Shown: in pieces, positions 44,638 through 54,965 of the stretch | Layout of the letters: each line of letters starts with the position of its first letter | Position numbering within the stretch: position 1 is the first letter of the stretch | From: Parasitella parasitica | Lineage: Eukaryota > Mucoromycota > Mucoromycetes > Mucorales > Mucoraceae | NCBI GenBank assembly: GCA_025201805.1 | Contig: MU619285.1 | Span: forward strand, 75,751 to 139,750 | Reading direction: 5' to 3' | DNA: 64,000 nt | The notes under the pieces: model-generated | What the model was told of the DNA's origin: nothing | Seen by the model: only the letters and a program-made list of their open reading frames with translations | Database searches by the model: none | Translations under genes and position numbers: made by a program

Positions 44638-46968
44638 ATGGACATACAAACGAATGTGACCATGGACATGAATATGCACATGGCTATGGACAACAAAAAC
44701 GCTATGCCAGAGACTGATATTTTAGACGATGAAAGCAACTTACCAATACACTTTGTTGCGGCGAAAAGAATTACAATAAAAGATTATCTGAAGAAGCCTG
44801 AAGATTTCCGTAGTTTGGTACACGACTACTGTATTCGCAAAGGAAAGCCTTTGGTTATATCTGATATGAATACAATGCGTGGCTGGAATGATGCTACCTT
44901 TTCATTAGATCAGTTGAAAGAATACCGTGGTGATTTCTGTAAGTTTTGAAAACTGTCATTATTTTTACTCTTTTTTTTTTAATAACAAAGAAACCCATAT
45001 CATAGTATCTGTCCTGGATTTTCCTAATAATGAGAAAAAAGAGGTTGTTCTTGGTAAATTTATAGAGAAATTACAGCAAGAAAATAAACTTGACAGCAAC
45101 CATTCATATAAATCACTGAGGGACAGCTCAAGGAAGGTCTATGCCAAAGATATATCTTGCCCAGAGGAGTATGGAGGCTCATTGAAAAAGATAATCCCCG
45201 ACTTTCTACTGCCACATGGTTCAGATGATCTGTTCTCTATTTTGCCTAGACGATTCCGTGCTGAAAACCTCATGTGCTACTTGGGTCAAGACAATACTGG
45301 CACTCCTGTTCATCGCGATTTATGTGGAACTATGGGTCACAATCTAATGACAATGGGCAACCCTGATAGCTTTGCAGAATGGATTATCATTGAACATGAG
45401 TATCGAGATAAATTAGCTGCTATTTTGCGCCCATCACAAACTGAAGATCTAGTTGCAAACCTCTCTACTCCACCAAAATACACGAAAAGTTCATTCATGG
45501 AAAGTGATCGTGCTTGGCTTGAAAATTCAACGCTCGAAAATGCTTCATTTCAAGCTCAAGTTATTATTCAAAAGCTTGGTGACCTCGTCATTATCCCTAG
45601 CCGTGCATACCATCAAGTGCGAAATGTAGGTGTCTCTATAAAGATAGCATGGAACCGAATTACAGCCCAAACACTTCAATACGCATTCGAAGATCAAATT
45701 CCATTGTATCAAACGATCATTCGCCCTGAAGTTTACAAATGTAAAGCTATTGTTTCATTGACATTGCAACATTGGAATACTCAATTGAAGCAGCTCCAGA
45801 CTCGAAAGACGAAAGAGACAAGGTTCTACAAGTACCACGGATTCTATTCAAGAAGTAGCAGAGCTACTTTTTTCGAAAATTCAAGGATCCTGCTTGATTT
45901 GTTCTTGACTAATATCATTGCACCCGAGTTGCTTTACAACGATAACAAAGGAATTACTAAAGATGCAAAAGAAGAAGTATTCACAGTTCGCTGTGATTTC
46001 TGCTATGGCGATATCTTCCACCGCTACTATCATTGTGAAATCTGTAACAAGTATGACCTTTGTCTAAACTGCTACTCTATGGGACGCAGCTGCGAGCATG
46101 TCACTGAAATGAAGATGCATCAGAGCCCGAAAGGTCTTTTCATATATATCAAGCTTTATAGGGATTATGTGGAGAACCTCAATAAGGTTATTGGCACCAG
46201 TCTTAATTATTATCTCGAGCAAGACAAAGAGAAGCCTCTATTAGAAATGTAAGCACACTCTTTCACATGTAAATATGATCTGACTTTCTTTAAATAGGAA
46301 ACAATCAGAAGCATCTAATCTTGCAACTACATGTAGACGCCTGGAGAAATTCCGACGCAGCATGAAAGACCAGTTCAACACATTAAAATGTCAGCATTGC
46401 GGCTCAACAACAACTGTATCCGAGTTAGGCAATCAAGGTATTAGTTTAGCTTCTGTATTTAAGCGAGGTCTCTGCAGAAAGATCGAAAAGAAGAGATTTC
46501 AGCAATATGTGGACGTCTTTACTTGCAACGACTGCACTGCCAAATGTGACCAGTGTCTACCTTTGGAGAATGCCAACGAATCCTTAAAGGATTACGATTT
46601 GGTTTACTATCTTCATCCAACCCATGACCCCAGAAACTGGGGCTGCTTTATTGATTTCAACGTTCAAAAGGTAAATCAAAGTTTGAGCATACCATTGCTA
46701 AACTCAACACATTGACTCGCCCTTATTTTTGTAGACTTGTGATTTAGAAACTCAGGCACCTCCTACTCCTGCGCCTACGCTTACTCCTTCTCCTACGCCT
46801 ACGCCTACTCCTACTCCTACTCCTACTCTTTCACCAAAGCTTGCAGCCAAACCCAAATCAACAACTAAACGAAAGCAAAGAGATGAAAATGATGATACAG
46901 ATACCCAAGAGAAAAAGAAAACTGGAGCCACCAAAGAAAAACGTAATCCAAAAGTAGCCAAAGAATGA
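44638..46968 (+). CDS. JmjC-domain protein with C-terminal zinc-binding motifs
   Basis: Probable Fe(II)/2-oxoglutarate dioxygenase of the JmjC class, likely a histone or protein demethylase or hydroxylase. Exons 44638-44938, 45006-46248, 46298-46670 and 46735-46968 join in phase to 716 residues from the ATG at 44638; an upstream in-frame ATG at 44491 is possible. The JmjC core has CYLGQDNTGTPVHRDLCGTM with the HxD iron pair, then KLGDLVIIPSRAYHQVRNVG with the distal His and a following Lys (SIKIAWNR), so the facial triad looks intact. Beyond it is a ZZ-like cluster (RCDFCYGDIFHRYYHCEICN ... LCLNCYSMG) and a second Cys cluster (KCQHCGS, FTCNDCTAKCDQC). The tail is a Pro/Thr repeat followed by a Lys-rich putative nuclear signal. 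The subfamily is uncertain; arrangement is closest to KDM3-like plant/fungal proteins. Confidence 0.82.
46759..46833 (+). repeat. CCTACT/CCTACG hexamer repeat coding Pro-Thr
   Basis: About 12 imperfect hexamers inside the last exon of the JmjC gene, coding a Pro-Thr run between the zinc clusters and the basic tail. Confidence 0.9.
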
Positions 46969-47279
46969 TTTTAATCAACAATAGCAGCAGCAGCAGCAGT
47001 AAAAGAAAAAAGTTACCATTTTAAACATAATTTGCAGTATAAACTAAAAGTGCTTGCACAGCCATCACCCTCCATTATTAGTACCACGAATAGTTAGTTT
47101 ATATAAAACTTGCAATGAACAGCAAAATAAAAATGAAGTGCATAAAATTAATTGATTAAGGTGCAATTAGAAGATGATTTATTATATGTATATGCTGGCG
47201 TTTTTCACCAAAATTGTATGATGTTTATGATTTATTTATATGTAAAAGTGTCGAAAAAACAAAGTATCATCACCTTAGA

Positions 47280-49488
47280 TTAACCCATTAGCCGCTTAAG
47301 ATCTGTTAATCTTTGTCTCAATCCTTCCCTTTCGTTTTCACTTTCCGTGTATTTATCTTTAATTTCGATTATCATGTTTTCCATGTAAGCCAATTGATCT
47401 TCAAGGGCAGAGTTTCTCTCTACAAGGGCTGCGTTTTTAGTATACAATATTTCCATTTCTTCCTTGACTCGAGCTTCAACTTCTGCAGGCAAAGTTTCTA
47501 ATGCTTTCTTTAGATCGTTTGATTGCTGACGGAGGGCTTCGTTTTCGTCATGGATGCGTGCAATGTCCATCTTGGCTGTTATCAATTCTGTCGCAACTTC
47601 TGTGTGCTCCTTGTTTAAATCGCTATACTCCAAATCCATTCTTTTTATTGATTCAGCCAGTGCTTTGTTTTGACGTTTAAGTGCTTCTATTGCTTCTGCC
47701 TCGTTATTCGCTCTAGCAGATTCCACTTGATAGTCTTTTGCTAATCGCTCGAGTCTTTTGGACATGACGTGGATTTGAAAAGCGTCTTTTACTAACTGAT
47801 TAGCGTCATCCTAAGGAAAATAATCATGAGTATTCAATACTTAAGTAGATATTTGCGCATATTACTATGTAAGCAACGAGTAAATCATTCTTTAAAAAGT
47901 TGATCAAATCATCAAATTCAAGACTGAGGATGGTCGATTGACTTTTCTCTAGCAGCGCAATAGAGAAGCGGTGTAATGTCTCTATCCCCTCAGCAAATAT
48001 CATATCATAGATTCGAAAGACCGTATCCAAGGGAAATTTGAATGCGAACAAAGTGCTGAACCATTGATATGCGTATACGTTTGATCGAATTCCATGTACT
48101 TCGAAATGCCTTTGAGTGTGTGGTAAATGGTCTGCTACTAGGCCTTCCAATTGGTATAATCGTTGTGATAACAGTTCTGACTGAGGCAGGAAATGACCTC
48201 TCAAGTCATATTTGTTCATTAGCTGAACGATAACGCAAAACGCCTCTTCTTCTGGCATCTATATTTGTATCAGCATGTTTATTTGTGTGCACATGCAGCT
48301 AATGACAACACTTACATTCAAGAGCAAAGGACCAGCGATATGCAATAACCCTTGGCTGTATCCCACCTCTGTATCATACAGAGAATATGCTTTCACTACA
48401 TTAAAAAGTGCCTCCTGGCCGTCTTGATCTGTGAAGTATTCATGGTTTATAAAAGAAGCTCTCGGTAAATCTCTTGCGATGGCCTTTTCGTAAACAGACT
48501 CCTCTTTAAGTAGTTGCATATATTGTTCTTCGAGTTTCACATTTTTGCTTTTTGCAAACAACTGCCATATCATGCCACGAAGAGTTGGCGGAATCCCTCT
48601 TTGAATGTTGTATGACAATACTTTTGACTCTGACTTGGCAACACTGCTAAAGTCTGAAATAACTTTTGACCAGAACTCTATGTTATGAACAAGGAGCAAA
48701 AACAAAATGAGAAGGGGGGGAAGAGAGAGAGAGAGGGAAAGGGAGGGGGAGAGGAAGCACATTTAGTGCATTAGTTTTATAGAAAAACAAAGGTTTACAA
48801 CTTGCTTACCCCAATCTATTTCGTCTTCATCGCCTTTACATACAGTGTCATTATAGACTTTATCAAACGAATGTCTTTTATCTTGAGTTGGAGTATTCAG
48901 TGTGCTAGTACTAGTTGAGGAAGCTGTATCTTTTGACCCTAATCTAGCCAATAGCAAGTCATAATTAGATGCACTTGAAGCAAAAGAATGGATCGAGGAT
49001 ATTGTAGAACGATGACTTTGGTGTCTGTTATGTCCTGTTACCAGATCATCATCATTATCATCGAAATCTGAATCTGATAGGTTATGGTTACCATCGATAA
49101 ACGATTCATCTAGCTCATGGATTTGGTCCTGGAGATTCATATCATCAAACGCTTCGGTGACTGTAGCATTTGAGTGCTGTTCCCCTGACTTCTTTTCATT
49201 GTTTGCTGCTAACTTTTCAGCTTCTCCTGGCCGGTTGTTTTGAGTCACTGTTAAAGCACGACCACGGTGTTGCTTTATGGTGGGTATACTGGTTGCTATG
49301 ACATCCTTTTCATTTTGCTGCTGTAGCTCGGCGATCGTATCCAAGGAATCATGATCTGCATCATCGGAATATGTGTCTGCAATTGAACTCTGATTGGAGC
49401 GAATGGTAATTGCAGATCCATCTATAATTAATGAATCATCTTGCTTGTTGTTGTCGTTAACAGGTTTGTGAATCGCTATTTCCGCCAT
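47280..49488 (-). CDS. TBC-domain Rab GTPase-activating protein, GYP5/EVI5-like
   Basis: Stimulates GTP hydrolysis by Rab proteins, in ER-Golgi and polarised trafficking in the yeast Gyp5 family. Four exons (48810-49488, 48316-48677, 47866-48258, 47280-47810) close in phase to 654 residues. The N-terminal 225 residues are acidic, Ser-rich and probably disordered. The TBC domain runs from about 227 to 480: RGIPPTLRGMIWQLF, AIARDLPRASFINHEYF with the catalytic Arg, VEVGYSQGL-type motif (DTEVGYSQGLLHIAGPLLL) with the catalytic Gln, and YAYQWFSTLFAFKFPLDTVF. The C-terminal 165 residues form a long coiled coil (QNKALAESIKRMDLEYSDLN, ERNSALEDQLAYMENMI), as in GYP5, EVI5 and RabGAP1. Confidence 0.92.
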
Positions 49489-50530
49489 TGCAGTTCAAGA
49501 TAGTAAATAAGGTATGTGGTATGTGTGGATATGTAAACAAATAGATGAATAAAAATAGGAGGTAGATTAAACAAGTGGAAAAAGGTTGGAGAGAGAGAGG
49601 AAAAAGGAAAAGAAGGGCTAATCCCAAATGCACTCATTCTAATCACTTGGAGTCACATTAAAGTTGGTTCTTTGATGCACAGGGTGTATACATAGTGTAA
49701 CACAGAGTGAAAATTAGATGTGGTTCCTTTTGCACGGTGCATTTAGATTGACAAACTGTTCGATCTAGACTTTGATATACTGTACTTCAGAATTTTTGCT
49801 GTATCTAATAAACATTTGAAGTTTGGATCCAATATAATGAAAGTCAGAGAATATGTACCCATTCTACGGTTATTTCAAAATGTTAGCAAAACGGTAAATG
49901 CTCAGCTGCATGTGGTTTTACTGACATTCACTGCATATTTTATATCATACAATTCTTTCTTGATCTGTTCGCACTCTCAAGAAGCAATATTAGTATAATT
50001 GTCTGCTTATTTTGAATGGAAATATGTACATATCAACACCACTTTAGGATTTTAATAGCTTAGGCACTTCTCAGTTAGTTCTCTTGAAAAAGTGGCCACT
50101 TCGTCTTAAATAAATTGAACTGCTGTAGACATCATTTAGGTCACTTCAATGCTTTTGAGTTCACTAGTCATGATGATAGAGTGCTTATGTTGGATCTAAT
50201 AATTGAAATTTACTGTTCCATACTTCGAATTTGTAGGAATGGTGTAAATGTAGGAGTATCCCTTTTTATGATAAATAGCTAGAATTGCATTATCGATTCT
50301 GATATTATCAAATGTTCGAATTCCAAACTGTTTTCCTTTATCTGTTAAGCCCTCTGCTGAGACTTTCAGGTATATAATACCATACACAAGTATGATAAGC
50401 AACATTTGAAGTTGATATGGCCAGAATTAGGACAATGAGCTGTGCATTACCAAGTCACCAATACAAATAGCGTGTCATTGCTAAAAGCTGGTTTTCGTTT
50501 TACTGAGGCGATCAATTGTGTTTATATAAA
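49489..50530. other. intergenic between TBC gene and COPS9-like gene
   Basis: Divergent promoter region. A purine-rich patch lies at about 49586-49618. Apart from the small minus-strand frame at 50196-50405, nothing gene-like is seen. Confidence 0.4.
50196..50405 (-). CDS. small hypothetical protein, possibly secreted
   Basis: A 69-codon frame with a hydrophobic N-terminus (MLLIILVYGIIYLKVSA) resembling a signal peptide, then AILAIYHKKGYSYIYTIPTN. Its general plan (short hydrophobic start, Tyr-rich strand-like core) recalls the hypothetical protein at 32908-33333, but I cannot show homology. It may be a chance frame. Confidence 0.25.
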   Translation of the reverse strand: MLLIILVYGIIYLKVSAEGLTDKGKQFGIRTFDNIRIDNAILAIYHKKGYSYIYTIPTNSKYGTVNFNY

Positions 50531-51018
50531 ATGAGTGATAAAAAATGGGAAGAATATAACGAAGGTATAAAATACGCATAGTATGTTAATATACATTAGC
50601 ATTAAATTCATCATAAATTACAGAAATAGAAGACGAAGATTTGATCATGGAAGAGGGCGACGTAGATGACGAAGATGAGGACGAAGGAACTAACGCTGTA
50701 TACCCAGAGAGTTTCTCTAAAGCCAGTGGTAGTAGCAATAGTAGCAATGTAGCTTCGCCCAGATTTGGAATGACATCACAAGGCGACTTTTCATGCTTTG
50801 ATATGAACGCAGGCGCTTCGCCCATACATGGCTGGAACGATGCAATCGACGAAAAGGGAGAATCAGTAGCGCTTTTAATGCATTTGGAAAAGACGGTTGT
50901 TCACCAGAATTTCTTTAACAGTAAGCAAAAAACTTGGAATGATTTTCATTCAAGGCAAATATTAATAATCCATCGAATAGACTTTAGTGATGATTTCGAT
51001 CAAGAAGACTTGGCATAA
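50531..51018 (+). CDS. COP9 signalosome subunit 9-like acidic protein (CSNAP/COPS9)
   Basis: COPS9 is the smallest subunit of the COP9 signalosome, the cullin deneddylase. Exons 50531-50564, 50624-50920 and 50981-51018 join in phase to 122 residues. The C-terminus, SVALLMHLEKTVVHQNFFN followed by NFSDDFDQEDLA, aligns with the human C-terminus LLMDLAANEKAVHADFFND followed by FEDLFDDDDIQ, including the Phe-Asp acidic motif that docks to the complex. Human COPS9 is only 57 residues. Here an acidic, Ser-rich N-terminal extension of about 70 residues is present (EEGDVDDEDEDEG; KASGSSNSSNVASPRFG). It is convergent with the GlyRS gene, only 38 bases between stop codons. Confidence 0.75.
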
Positions 51019-51056
51019 ATTCAGTTATCATTCATTCGAATGTTTATTTACAAAGG

Positions 51057-52781
51057 CTACTCTAATAAATCATCAGCCTCTCCTTCCATCAATGTATCAC
51101 CAACGACTTGATGCACCTTTTTCCAATGAACTCTTTCCTGATTTCCAGTATCACGATCACGGATAGTTACAGTTTCGTCCTCCAAGCTTTGATAGTCGAC
51201 AGTGATGCACCAGGGCGTGCCAATTTCATCATGACGGTAATATCTCTTGCCAATCTTCAACTTTTGAGATTCAACTACTGTGAACAATCCTTTGCGTCTC
51301 AACGATTTGGCCACCTTTTGTGTAAGTGAGTTGAAATCAGGTTTACCAGTCAATGGCATGATTGCGCATTTGATAGGCGCTAATCGAGGATCTAATTTGA
51401 GAACGTTGCGAGGCGGCTTTCCTTTGCCATCCTCAATTTGATGAAATGCATCGCATAAATAGGCCAGCATGGCCCGATTCAGGCCACATGAACTTTCAAC
51501 TACGTGAGGCACGTATCGAGCAGGCAATTCTGTGGGTATTAAATCGGCCTCTCCTTCACCAGACTCCTGAATAGCATCAGAGAAAACAGGTTGCATTTCT
51601 TCCACAATTTCAAAGTTGGCGCCTGTGTTTTTGATGTGTTGCGTTAAATCGTAATTGCCTCTGTGCGCTACACCCTCAATTTCTCCCCAGCCCCAAGGAT
51701 AAAGATATTCGACATCGGTACAGCCAGTAGCGTAATGAGCCATTTCATCAGATGCATGATCTCGCTGCCTAAAGTTTTCCGGATGGCAAGCATGTTCCAA
51801 CCACCAGTTGTACCTCTCTTTACGCCAATATTTAAAGTAATACTTTGCTTCCCAAGGCGCAACAAAATATTCCAGTTCCAATTGCTCGAACTCGGGGGTT
51901 CTGAAGATACCATGTTCCAAGCGAATTTCGTTCCTGAATGATTTGCCAACTTGCGCAATGCCAAACGGAGGCTTTGTCTTCATGGTGCGAACGACCTGCT
52001 CAAAATTAACAAAAACGCCTTGTGCTGTCTCTGGTCTAAGATATACTGTGCTCGGCTTAAGAACATCGTCTACAGCCTCCCGAATGACAGGCTTTATATC
52101 GTTGGGATGGTCTATAGTTGTTTGAATGACACGATCGATTGGGTCAATAGGGTCCAAAAAGGTCTTAAACATCAAATTGAAAGGCCTGCTATCTGTCAAA
52201 AAGGGTGAGTTAGAGTTTGGTTCGACATAGCCATTATAGGGTAATTCCAATGGCTGTTGATGCTGATCCATCATTTCAAAAATAATCTTTCCATTTTGCC
52301 CTTTCTGATCAGGCTGACATATATTGGTGGTGTGTAGCAAGATGCATTTCCCGTCAACCGTCATCTTGACATTAGGAGCGAATTGTTCTCGAATGGGTTT
52401 TATCCAGGTGAGAGCTGTCTTTTTATCAGGTGCTGTAATGGGTATGTTCCCGTTTTTATCAGTGATTATTGCAGGTGCTTTATCGGGTCGAAAACGCTCT
52501 TTGGTAAGTGTACAATCAACCAGCAAATCAGTAAATTCATCAACATGACCCGAGGCCTTCAATACGGGATGGGGTGTCAAAATGCTCGTATCCAGTCCAA
52601 CAACATCATCACGATAATAGACATGGCGCCGCCACCAGGAGTTGAGGATGTTCTTCTTCAATTCAACCCCTAATGGTCCATAATCATAAGCACCTCTTAA
52701 TCCACCATAAATCTCTGCTGATTGATATAAAAATCCTCGGCGTCTGCATAGATCAAGCAATGAACGAAACTTTTGTGCCAT
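51057..52781 (-). CDS. Glycyl-tRNA synthetase, bacterial alpha2 type
   Basis: Class II aminoacyl-tRNA synthetase charging tRNA-Gly. One intronless frame of 574 residues from the ATG at 52781. The start, MAQKFRSLLDLCRRRGFLYQ then SAEIYGGLRGAYDYGPLGVE, lines up end to end with bacterial alpha2 GlyRS (Thermus-like [20 protein letters not shown]). It differs from the usual eukaryotic GARS, which carries a WHEP-type leader and large insertions. Also present are YLRPETAQGVFVNFEQV, motif 2 GIAQVGKSFRNEI, the bacterial-type EFEQLELEYFVAPWEAKYYF, motif 3 VVESSCGLNRAMLAYL, and the anticodon-binding domain (APIKCAIMPL ... IGKRYYRHDEIGTPWCITVDY). It is head-to-head with the SOM1-like gene. An N-run at 52801-52968 lies 20 bases upstream of the ATG, so a longer N-terminus (for example a mitochondrial presequence) cannot be excluded. 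Confidence 0.92.
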   Translation of the reverse strand: MAQKFRSLLDLCRRRGFLYQSAEIYGGLRGAYDYGPLGVELKKNILNSWWRRHVYYRDDVVGLDTSILTPHPVLKASGHVDEFTDLLVDCTLTKERFRPDKAPAIITDKNGNIPITAPDKKTALTWIKPIREQFAPNVKMTVDGKCILLHTTNICQPDQKGQNGKIIFEMMDQHQQPLELPYNGYVEPNSNSPFLTDSRPFNLMFKTFLDPIDPIDRVIQTTIDHPNDIKPVIREAVDDVLKPSTVYLRPETAQGVFVNFEQVVRTMKTKPPFGIAQVGKSFRNEIRLEHGIFRTPEFEQLELEYFVAPWEAKYYFKYWRKERYNWWLEHACHPENFRQRDHASDEMAHYATGCTDVEYLYPWGWGEIEGVAHRGNYDLTQHIKNTGANFEIVEEMQPVFSDAIQESGEGEADLIPTELPARYVPHVVESSCGLNRAMLAYLCDAFHQIEDGKGKPPRNVLKLDPRLAPIKCAIMPLTGKPDFNSLTQKVAKSLRRKGLFTVVESQKLKIGKRYYRHDEIGTPWCITVDYQSLEDETVTIRDRDTGNQERVHWKKVHQVVGDTLMEGEADDLLE

Positions 52782-52800
52782 CTCTTTTGGAGGGTTTTTT

Positions 52801-52968
52801 NNNNNNNNNNNNNNNNNNNNNNNNNNNNNNNNNNNNNNNNNNNNNNNNNNNNNNNNNNNNNNNNNNNNNNNNNNNNNNNNNNNNNNNNNNNNNNNNNNNN
52901 NNNNNNNNNNNNNNNNNNNNNNNNNNNNNNNNNNNNNNNNNNNNNNNNNNNNNNNNNNNNNNNNNNNN
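52801..52968. other. assembly gap
   Basis: 168 Ns flanked by a T run (52795-52800) and an A run (52971-52987). It removes most of the shared promoter region between the GlyRS and SOM1-like genes. Confidence 0.98.
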
Positions 52969-52995
52969 ATAAAAAAAAAAAAAAAAACAATCATA

Positions 52996-53380
52996 ATGAC
53001 AGACAATCATGATGAGTCTGGTATCCCGCAGAATTGCAAATTATATGAAACGGTTCAATATCAGTGCGAAGTTACTCGATACAACATAGAATGCACCCCT
53101 TTTGTTCGGCTATTCCTAAGGTAAATTCAAAGTTGATGGTTAACGTATGCTGGTTGTCATGGTAACCCAAATGATAGATGTAAAGGTTTGCCTACAGTCG
53201 AAGTGACACCCGAATACGATCAATATGGCAATCCTATATCAAAGTTAGTATATTATCGTCATTTGTTGATAGATTAGCGGTACTAAATATAAACCCTTCA
53301 TCTTATTTATTCATAGAGCATCACAAGCAGCGAAACCTTTGCCCATAAAAGGAGATGAAAATCCATCATCTGAAAATTAA
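52996..53380 (+). CDS. SOM1-like protein (mitochondrial inner membrane peptidase complex family)
   Basis: In yeast Som1 assists the inner membrane peptidase (Imp1/Imp2). Exons 52996-53120, 53178-53243 and 53317-53380 join in phase to 84 residues. The core CKLYETVQYQCEVTRYNIEC followed by TPFVRLFLRCKGLPTVEVTP shows the spaced cysteines and the C-x-PFxRLFxRC ... VEVT pattern I associate with fungal Som1-family proteins. Length also fits. The first intron contains the palindrome GGTTGTCATGGTAACC. The assignment rests on this short motif. Confidence 0.6.
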
Positions 53381-53504
53381 GCATTTTACATATACCTACT
53401 TTACCTTAAAACCTCTCCTTTTTAATTTGTACAGTTTATATGTATATATTTATACAATGATATATTAAAACGAATTTTTTAATTAATCATACTTGAGATT
53501 TGGG

Positions 53505-53513
53505 TATAAAAGA
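53505..53513 (+). promoter_or_regulatory. TATA box of wall-protein gene
   Basis: TATAAAAGA lies 55 bases before the ATG at 53568, good spacing for a short leader. Confidence 0.6.
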
Positions 53514-53567
53514 GCTTTTGTAACTGTTCAAACTCCCGTTGTTTTTCTTCACATTTTCGTATTCAAA

Positions 53568-54587
53568 ATGACCCGTACTGTACCTGCATTTTGTGCTTTT
53601 CTGGCATGTTCTTTATTGACAGTTCAAGCTCAAACATCCGATATTGCTGCTCCTTATAATGCCATGGCGTCTATTTACGAAAATATGATAAACTACTTTC
53701 ATGAACATCCATTCACAGACGCATCCGGAAAGCCATCTCAAGCATTTCAAAACATGCTTCAACAAATGCAGACTGCAGATTCATCTAACGCAAATGCTGC
53801 TACGAACTCTGCTACTGATACGCAAAGATCTGCTGACATAGCTGTACCTGCTGCTCCTGCAATTGCCGCCAATGTAGTATTGCCTGCTGCTCCACCTATT
53901 GCTAACCCCAATGTTGTGACCAAGGTTGCTCCTGCTGATATTCCCATTGCATTGGCTGCCGGAGTTCCTGCATCAGTTGCTGCTGCTGCCGCTATTCCTC
54001 CGAATCAACCAGGTAGCTCAGCATCTCAAGAGCCTAATGTAAATCGTAACCCGTCTGCGCCTGTCACTCCTGCAGTACCTGAGACTCCAGCTATTGCACC
54101 TCAAGCGCCAGCTGTGGCGCCCCAATCTTCACCTGTAGTGCCCCAAACGCCCAACGTAGTGCCCGAAGCTCCTGTCGTTGTCCCAACCACTGGGGCTTCT
54201 TCTGCAGTTGAACCTGCACCTGCACCCATGCCTGATAATGTTCCAAGTAATCCATCAGTTGAAGCAGCTTCTATTGTACCTGTATCTACACTTTATGGCT
54301 CTCAAACCTCCGCTGCAATACCAGCACAACCATCGACTACGGCTGTCCCTCCTTCGACTGCAGGAACTTCGCTGATGTCTAGAACTAACGCCATGAGTAC
54401 TGCATCTTTATCTGCTACTCGATCTCTCCCAAGCAGCTTGTCTGCTTCTCGATCAGCCTCTGCCTCAGCTACTTCTACAATCCCTCCTATTTCTTCTTCC
54501 AACAATTTGCAACAAAGCAATAATATTGTTCTCTCAATGGCATTGGGTTTGGCAATTCTCTTTGTTACGATGGCCTCGTCCTTTTAG
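53568..54587 (+). CDS. Ala/Pro/Ser-rich secreted protein, probably GPI-anchored
   Basis: An intronless 339-residue protein. The ATG at 53568 begins a clear signal peptide (MTRTVPAFCAFLACSLLTVQ then AQ); an upstream in-frame ATG would spoil it and lies before the TATA-proximal start. A short folded region follows (APYNAMASIYENMINYFHEH), then a long low-complexity stretch of Ala, Pro, Val and Ser with repeats such as VPETPAIAPQAPAVAPQ and VVPQTPNVVPEAPVVVP. A Ser/Thr-rich segment and a hydrophobic C-terminus (NIVLSMALGLAILFVTMASS then F) fit GPI attachment. It is probably a cell-wall or surface protein, O-glycosylated. No enzyme domain is seen. Confidence 0.85.
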   Translation: MTRTVPAFCAFLACSLLTVQAQTSDIAAPYNAMASIYENMINYFHEHPFTDASGKPSQAFQNMLQQMQTADSSNANAATNSATDTQRSADIAVPAAPAIAANVVLPAAPPIANPNVVTKVAPADIPIALAAGVPASVAAAAAIPPNQPGSSASQEPNVNRNPSAPVTPAVPETPAIAPQAPAVAPQSSPVVPQTPNVVPEAPVVVPTTGASSAVEPAPAPMPDNVPSNPSVEAASIVPVSTLYGSQTSAAIPAQPSTTAVPPSTAGTSLMSRTNAMSTASLSATRSLPSSLSASRSASASATSTIPPISSSNNLQQSNNIVLSMALGLAILFVTMASSF

Positions 54588-54965
54588 ACGGTGGTGATCA
54601 TGAGTTCAATTTATCAGTTTTATCTTCTTTTTTTTTTAACATTACTTTAATCACCTTTTGCCTGAAAATAGTAAAATAATTACGTAGTTACCACACATTT
54701 GCACTTTCATATCATAATAAATACAAAGAATTAATCATGAAACACACATGCGACTAATCTAATTTTATATAACACGCTATCTTACCATTTAATCAAGATT
54801 TCAAAGAGGAATACATTGCTAAAAGCATCTACTAGTATGAGCAATCTTGAACTGTTGATGTTTATATGCCACATATTTCAGGTCACAGATTCGCCCAAAA
54901 TTTACGGTGTAGATGTCCAGACAGCTCAAGTCGACAGTCGATTCTTTTCGTGTATAAATATTTGA

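Noticed and set aside
53493-53567. Upstream extension of the GPI-protein frame
   Set aside because: It would begin before the TATA box and bury the clear signal peptide that starts at 53568.
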